Positions 54,717 through 55,270 of a DNA stretch of 55,270 nucleotides are shown one piece after another. How positions within the stretch are numbered: the stretch's first letter is position 1; every line of letters begins with the position of its first letter. Source of the stretch: Bacteroidota bacterium (lineage in GTDB: Bacteria > Bacteroidota > Bacteroidia > NS11-12g > UBA955); assembly GCA_018333525.1 (NCBI GenBank), contig JAGXTF010000078.1, positions 1-55,270 of the forward strand, given 5' to 3'. Made by a program: the position numbers and the translations under genes. The notes under the pieces were generated by a model, which saw nothing but the letters and a program-made list of their open reading frames with translations, was not told the origin of the DNA and did no database searches.

Positions 54717-55270
54717 ATGAAAGAAAATATGTTAATAACAAAGGAATACATTGAAAACTGGTTAAAGTTGCATTGGGATCTTTTAGTACAACTGCATATT
54801 GCAAAACACAATGCTCTTCGGTTAAAAGAAAATAGATTCCCAAATGAAGAAATCGTAAAAAAGCATGGATTCTTTTCAATGTATTTTGAACAAATGAAGT
54901 TGATATTGGCTATTCAATTGTCAAAATTCTTTTCTAAAAGCGACCAGCAAAAATTAAGTTTTCGATATTTATTCAATGTGATAAAAAATAACGATTTCAG
55001 TGAAGAGTTTAAAGATTATTTAAAATCTCATTCCATTGATTCTGACAATTTATTTCATAACCGTGAAGAAGTGATTCAATGCATACTGAATTTGGAAAAC
55101 AAAATTAATCGAAAGAAAAAAATCATAAAAAAACTTGAAGATGCCAGAAACAAAGTTTATGCACACACCGATCCATTAAATCAAGAAAAACCATTTTTGA
55201 TACCAATTTCCGATGAATACGCAGAGATTTTGAAGTTGTGCGAGGAAACATATAATGTGCTTCGTGTTGG
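54717..55270 (+). CDS. AbiU2-like HEPN protein (3' partial)
   Basis: An open frame of at least 184 residues that runs off the window end, so it is incomplete. The protein is helical and contains RNKVYAH at residues 144-150, an Rx5H motif of the HEPN ribonuclease superfamily followed by a short loop (TDPL), as in AbiU2-type abortive-infection proteins. It lies 30 bp after the kinase gene. Start ATG at 54717; ATG at 54729 is an alternative. Together with the HipBST-like operon it suggests a small defence cluster. Confidence 0.6.
   Translation, partial: MKENMLITKEYIENWLKLHWDLLVQLHIAKHNALRLKENRFPNEEIVKKHGFFSMYFEQMKLILAIQLSKFFSKSDQQKLSFRYLFNVIKNNDFSEEFKDYLKSHSIDSDNLFHNREEVIQCILNLENKINRKKKIIKKLEDARNKVYAHTDPLNQEKPFLIPISDEYAEILKLCEETYNVLRV

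Noticed and set aside
1-55270. CRISPR array
   Set aside because: No regularly spaced identical repeats with spacers were seen; the 41-bp-spaced hip operators are degenerate half-palindromes in a promoter and number only four.

Overview
The window looks like a contiguous chromosomal segment of a Bacteroidota bacterium, probably from the Chitinophagales/Sphingobacteriales/Flavobacteriales side; I cannot place it more precisely. The signs are two proteins with a type IX secretion (T9SS) type A C-terminal sorting signal, several upstream regions carrying the Bacteroidota -7 box TAnnTTTG (two or three also with a TTG/TTTG box 18-20 bases upstream), few Shine-Dalgarno sequences, moderate-to-low GC, and families typical of the phylum (DUF5777, the secreted protein named asparagine synthetase B, SpvB-like/RHS giants).

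Region 1 (1-23.4 kb) is mostly ordinary chromosome: tRNA-Ser(GCU); a twin CbbX/SpoVK-type AAA+ ATPase; a family 2 glycosyltransferase overlapping rsmG; alaS; a small lipoprotein; a Uma2-family nuclease-like protein; pckA; a PAP2 phosphatase overlapping msrA; a ferredoxin-NADP reductase-like flavoprotein; an operon crcB - secreted 'asparagine synthetase B'-like protein - GT39 membrane glycosyltransferase; the reverse-strand operon OB-fold membrane protein - YceI - DUF5777; a secreted amidohydrolase coupled to a T9SS-sorted protein; and a flavodoxin. Three longer intergenic stretches hold unexplained structure: a plus-strand hairpin series ending at a terminator (8.7-9.2 kb), short repeats (13.2-13.5 kb) and a nested palindrome with tandem terminators (23.5-23.8 kb).

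Region 2 (24.2-49.3 kb) is a giant surface/toxin locus. A signal-peptide protein with a long coiled coil and a probable outer-membrane barrel (763 aa) is divergent from a tightly packed operon with a good promoter: a small secreted Ig/FN3-like protein, a lipoprotein, a 2218-aa SpvB-like/YD protein, a small secreted protein, a 3513-aa RHS protein with a roughly 1400-residue cysteine-rich insertion and a variable AT-rich C-terminal tip, and a small AT-rich gene placed like an immunity gene. A T9SS-sorted beta-helix protein follows. Neither giant has a T9SS sorting domain or an obvious T6SS adaptor, so how they cross the outer membrane is open; the divergent barrel protein is the candidate partner. 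This is the best candidate here for an undescribed system.

Region 3 (49.4-55.3 kb) looks like part of a mobile or defence island: an unrecognised protein, an excisionase-like HTH protein translationally coupled to a VirE-N/DUF3987 primase-helicase-like protein, a three-gene HipB-HipS-HipT type toxin-antitoxin operon, and a HEPN (AbiU2-like) gene cut by the window end. The hip promoter carries four TACCC-N4-GGGTA half-palindromes at exactly 41-bp spacing. No integrase, CRISPR array or complete transposon is visible in the window.
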